From: Alphaproteobacteria bacterium 65-37
GTDB lineage: Bacteria; Pseudomonadota; Alphaproteobacteria; Reyranellales; Reyranellaceae
Direction of reading: 5' to 3'
Length of the DNA stretch: 36,738 bases
Assembly (NCBI GenBank): GCA_001897995.1
Contig: MKRV01000045.1
Coordinates: forward strand, 1 to 36,738
The notes beneath the pieces were generated by a model that saw only the letters and a list, made by a program, of their open reading frames with translations, was not told the origin of the DNA and did not search any database. Position numbers and translations under genes: made by a program. This document shows, in pieces, positions 34,097-36,738 of the stretch (the first letter of the stretch is position 1; each line of letters begins with the position of its first letter).

Positions 34097-34702
34097 ATGA
34101 CGGAAACCACGCGCTCGAACGACTGGGCCGCCTACTACCAGAAACTTCGCGATCGGCCGCCGCGCCGCACCTTGCTGTCGGCACTCGATGCGTTCGGTGC
34201 ACCACCGTCTGACGCGCTGGTCATCGATCTCGGCTGCGGTGACGGTCGCGATGCGATCGAAATGCTGCGCCGCGGCTGGCGGGTGATCGCCGTCGACTCC
34301 GAGCCCGAAGCCTTGCGTCAGTTGCAGGAGCGGCCACTGCCCGAGGGCAGCGACCTGACGCCGGTCGTCGCGCGACTCGAAGAGGTGCCGATTCCGCTCG
34401 GCGTCCATCTGGTGAACTCCAGTTTCGCCATGCCGCTTTGCGAGCGCGCCGACTTCTTCAGGACGTGGGCGCGCATCCGCGAGGCCCTTCCCGCGGGAGG
34501 CCGCTTCGCCGGCCAATGGTATGGCGAGCGCGACAGCTGGGTCGGCCGGCCAGGCATCACCTTTCTCGATCGCGACGAAGCGCGGGCCCATCTCGACGGC
34601 CTCACCCTGGAAATGTTCGAGGAGGAGGAAGCCGACGGCACGACGCCGCGCGGCAACGCCAAGCACTGGCACATCTTCCATATCGTTGCGCGGAAGCCTT
34701 GA
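34097..34702 (+). CDS. Class I SAM methyltransferase, TehB-like
   Basis: A 201-residue cytoplasmic methyltransferase. Motif I DLGCGDGRD (44-52) and the following AVDSEPEALRQL acidic strand bind SAM. NSSFAMPLCERADFFRTW and PAGGRFAGQWYGERDSW are core Rossmann elements like those of the TehB/UbiE-related group. ATG 34097 is used, with aaagaga about 6 bases upstream. It is divergent from the transporter operon and 69 bp before the PrpD gene on the same strand. Its substrate is not recognisable; a detoxification role is a guess from distant relatives. Confidence 0.85.
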   Translation: MTETTRSNDWAAYYQKLRDRPPRRTLLSALDAFGAPPSDALVIDLGCGDGRDAIEMLRRGWRVIAVDSEPEALRQLQERPLPEGSDLTPVVARLEEVPIPLGVHLVNSSFAMPLCERADFFRTWARIREALPAGGRFAGQWYGERDSWVGRPGITFLDRDEARAHLDGLTLEMFEEEEADGTTPRGNAKHWHIFHIVARKP

Positions 34703-34771
34703 GGGCCGTCGACGTAGACAAGGCACCGGCCCTTGGCCGACACTCCGGCATCGCCTTCAACGGAGGGATGC

Positions 34772-36148
34772 ATGGCCTCCTCACAGTCTGCCGGCGCGTC
34801 GCGCGAGGTCCCGGTCACCGCCGAGATCGCCAAGCGAGCCGCCTCTCTCGCCTGGCGCGATCTGCCGGACGATCTCGTCGAACGCACCAAGCAGTGCCTG
34901 CTCGACTGGTTTGCCGTGACCATTGCCGGTGCCCAGGAAGAGCTGACCGATATCCTCGTCCGTGAAGCCCTGGAGGACGGCGCCAAGGGGCCGGCCACCC
35001 TCGTGGGACGCCCGGAGACTGTGCTGCCTTCGGCCGCCACGCTCATCAACGGGTCGGCGAGCCATGCGCTGGACTATGACGATGTGAACTTCTCGATGGG
35101 CGGCCATCCGACGGTGACGGTCGTCCCTGCCCTGCTGGCGCTCGGCGAGCAGATGAAGGCGTCGGGCCGTCTGTTCATCGAGAGTTTCGTCGCGGGCTAT
35201 GAGACATCCGGCCGGGTCGGGCGTCTGGTCGCCCCCAGCCACTACCAGAAGGGCTTCCACGTCACCGGCACGGTCGGCTCCTTTTCGGCCGCCGCTGCCG
35301 CCGGCCGCATGCTGGGCCTCACCGACGAGCAGCTGAGCGTGGCCTTCGGTATCGCCGCAACCCAGGCCGCCGGCCTCAAGTCCAACTTCGGCACCATGTG
35401 CAAGCCGCTGCATGCCGGCACGGCCTCCGAGCACGGCCTGCGCGCCGCCCGCCTCGCCGCCAAGGGCTTCACCGCCCGCCGCGACTCGCTCGAATGCGAC
35501 CAGGGATTCGCCTCCTCGCAAAGCGACCATCTCAATGCCGACGCCGCGCTCGGCGAGCCGCCGCAGGGCTGGCACCTGCGCAACAACCTCTTCAAGTACC
35601 ATGCCGCCTGCTACCTGACGCACGCGCCCATCGAATGCGCCAAGGAGATCCGGCTCAAGAGCAACTTCCCGCCGGAGCGGGTGCAGAAGATCCTGCTGCG
35701 CATCGATTCCGGCGCCGACCGGGTCTGCAACATCCCGCATCCGACGACCGGCCTCGAAGCCAAGTTCTCGCTGCGCCAGACCGTGGCCATGGCGCTGACC
35801 GGCGTCGATACCGCCAACCTCGCCTCCTACAACGAGGCGGTGACCCAGGATCCGCGCATCAAGGCGCTGCGCGACAAGATGGCGATCGATTTCAAGCCGG
35901 GCTGGACGCACTCGTTTGCCGAGATGGCCATCCAGCTCGACGACGGCACGACCATCGAGACCACGCACGATGCCGGCATCCCGTGGGCCGACATCGCCAA
36001 GCAGCGCCAGGCCCTGGAAACCAAGTTCGACAGCCTGGTGACGCCCCTGCTGGGCGCTGCCGGGGCGCGCCGCCTGCACGATGCCATCGAGCAGGTCGAC
36101 AGCCTCAGCGATGTCGGCGATCTGGTGCGTGCTTCTGCCAAAAGTTAA
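34772..36148 (+). CDS. MmgE/PrpD family protein
   Basis: A 458-residue cytoplasmic protein of the 2-methylcitrate dehydratase fold, which in known cases dehydrates citrate-like acids. SHALDYDDVNFSMGGHPTV, GFHVTGTVGSFSAAAAAGRML and NFGTMCKPLHAGTASEHGL are family signatures. ATG 34772 has the ribosome site ggagg 5 bases upstream; the frame would otherwise run to TTG 34733. MaoC follows after 17 bp and an acyl-CoA dehydrogenase after that, so it probably acts on an acid in a CoA-ester pathway and not in the methylcitrate cycle, whose prpB/prpC genes are absent here. Confidence 0.9.
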   Translation: MASSQSAGASREVPVTAEIAKRAASLAWRDLPDDLVERTKQCLLDWFAVTIAGAQEELTDILVREALEDGAKGPATLVGRPETVLPSAATLINGSASHALDYDDVNFSMGGHPTVTVVPALLALGEQMKASGRLFIESFVAGYETSGRVGRLVAPSHYQKGFHVTGTVGSFSAAAAAGRMLGLTDEQLSVAFGIAATQAAGLKSNFGTMCKPLHAGTASEHGLRAARLAAKGFTARRDSLECDQGFASSQSDHLNADAALGEPPQGWHLRNNLFKYHAACYLTHAPIECAKEIRLKSNFPPERVQKILLRIDSGADRVCNIPHPTTGLEAKFSLRQTVAMALTGVDTANLASYNEAVTQDPRIKALRDKMAIDFKPGWTHSFAEMAIQLDDGTTIETTHDAGIPWADIAKQRQALETKFDSLVTPLLGAAGARRLHDAIEQVDSLSDVGDLVRASAKS

Positions 36149-36165
36149 CGGAGTTCAACAGGCTA

Positions 36166-36651
36166 ATGACGGAAGATTTCAGGGCCCGCGCCCGGCTGGT
36201 GCCCAAGGGCAACCGCTATGAGGATTTCGAGGTCGGGCGCGTCTTCAACCATCACTGGGGCCGCACGATCACGGCGTCGGAGAGCACGCTTTTCACGACG
36301 CTGACGCTGCACTTCAATCCGCACTACTACAACGCCGAATATGCCAGGGCGCACGGCCATCCCGGCATCGTCGCCAACCCGCTGTTGGTCTTCACCACGG
36401 TGTTCGGCCTCACGGTCGAGGATCTGAGCGAAGGCGGCGGGCCGTTCCTCGGCGTCAACGAACTCACCTATCACAAGCCGGTCTACCCCGAGGATTCGCT
36501 GCGGGCCGAATCGGTGGTCCTCGACCGCCGCACCTCTGATTCCCACAAGGGCTTCGGAATCGTGACCTGGCACACCAAGGGCTTCAACCAGCGCGACGAA
36601 CTCGTCATCGACTTCAAGCGCACCAACCTCGTCCGTCTCAGGAACTCGTAA
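36166..36651 (+). CDS. MaoC-family dehydratase
   Basis: A single hot-dog-fold hydratase/dehydratase of 161 residues that should act on an enoyl- or hydroxyacyl-CoA. The stretch FNPHYYNAEYARAHGHPG (50-67) is the MaoC active-site region, with the His and Asn side chains expected for hydration. PFLGVNELTYHKPVYPEDSL is the second conserved block. ATG 36166 is used, with ggag (36150-36153) 12 bases upstream. It starts 17 bp after the PrpD stop and ends 1 bp before the acyl-CoA dehydrogenase start. The frame is open far upstream inside the PrpD gene, but that part is not MaoC-like. Confidence 0.9.
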   Translation: MTEDFRARARLVPKGNRYEDFEVGRVFNHHWGRTITASESTLFTTLTLHFNPHYYNAEYARAHGHPGIVANPLLVFTTVFGLTVEDLSEGGGPFLGVNELTYHKPVYPEDSLRAESVVLDRRTSDSHKGFGIVTWHTKGFNQRDELVIDFKRTNLVRLRNS

Positions 36652-36652
36652 G

Positions 36653-36738
36653 ATGCCTTTTCTCACCGAAGAACGCCGCATGATCCAGGAGCAGGCGCGC
36701 GAATTCACGCTGAACGAAGTCCTGCCGGTCGCCAACAA
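36653..36738 (+). CDS. Acyl-CoA dehydrogenase, N-terminal fragment
   Basis: Only 28 residues are in the window, beginning MPFLTEERRMIQEQAREF and continuing TLNEVLPVAN. The LTEERRMIQEQAREF helix followed by EVLPVA is the classic start of acyl-CoA dehydrogenases, which oxidise acyl-CoA using FAD. ATG 36653 lies 1 bp after the MaoC stop codon. The call is based on this short pattern and the CoA-ester context; the rest of the gene is beyond the edge. Confidence 0.8.
   Translation, partial: MPFLTEERRMIQEQAREFTLNEVLPVAN

Noticed and set aside
34772..36148. 2-methylcitrate dehydratase PrpD of propionate metabolism
   Set aside because: No prpB or prpC nearby; the neighbours are CoA-ester enzymes, so only the family name is supported.

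Overview
The window is GC-rich, densely coded bacterial chromosome. Every gap between genes is under about 250 bp. I see no rRNA, tRNA, CRISPR array, insertion sequence or prophage gene. The gene mix suggests a metabolically versatile alphaproteobacterium of the Rhodospirillales/Hyphomicrobiales type, perhaps Reyranella-like or Bradyrhizobium-like: a Liv-type ABC operon with a built-in acyl-CoA synthetase, CaiB-type CoA transferase, TAXI binding protein, MmgE/PrpD, MaoC, a tandem cold-shock protein and typical dispersed hairpin repeats. The genus is inference only.

Layout. (1) 1-2971: formate-tetrahydrofolate ligase (3' end cut by the window edge), a divergent O-methyltransferase, a hairpin repeat and a secreted DUF192 protein. 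(2) 3045-5560: a TPP riboswitch followed by a three-gene ABC transporter of the ThiXYZ pyrimidine/thiamine-precursor type. The likely GTG start of the first gene lies inside the riboswitch P1 helix. (3) 5568-10198: a tandem cold-shock protein, a dienoyl-CoA-reductase-like SDR with an unusual active site, a Rieske oxygenase, a GcvA-like LysR regulator and a divergent crotonase that lacks one classical catalytic glutamate. (4) 10199-11264: a structured intergenic region, a PrcB-like secreted protein with a Pro/Ala-rich insert, and a pair of inverted dispersed repeats.

(5) 11265-17520: sugar-acid catabolism. An IlvD/Edd-family dehydratase, 2-keto-3-deoxygluconate kinase, KDPG aldolase and an SDR dehydrogenase fit a semi-phosphorylative Entner-Doudoroff route. 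A secreted beta-propeller and a membrane fatty-acid-hydroxylase/sterol-desaturase protein share the aldolase operon. (6) 17562-26335: an orphan TAXI binding protein, then (in transcription order, right to left) livG, acyl-CoA synthetase, livH, livM, livK, livF and a Sir2 deacylase. This looks like an uptake-and-activation unit for a carboxylic acid, with a possible Sir2 control step on the synthetase.

(7) 26430-34702: a cytosolic NodB-fold hydrolase, then a minus-strand group in the order binding protein, fused permease, ATPase, CoA transferase, PhyH oxygenase and DehI-like protein. This looks like a catabolic operon with its own importer. A class I methyltransferase diverges from it. (8) 34772-36738: MmgE/PrpD, MaoC dehydratase and the start of an acyl-CoA dehydrogenase, another CoA-ester degradation block that runs off the window.

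No single locus is clearly a new defence or mobile system. The strongest leads are the riboswitch/start-codon overlap, the Sir2-synthetase pairing, the PhyH/DehI/CoA-transferase/ABC operon and the folded 10.2-10.38 kb intergenic region.
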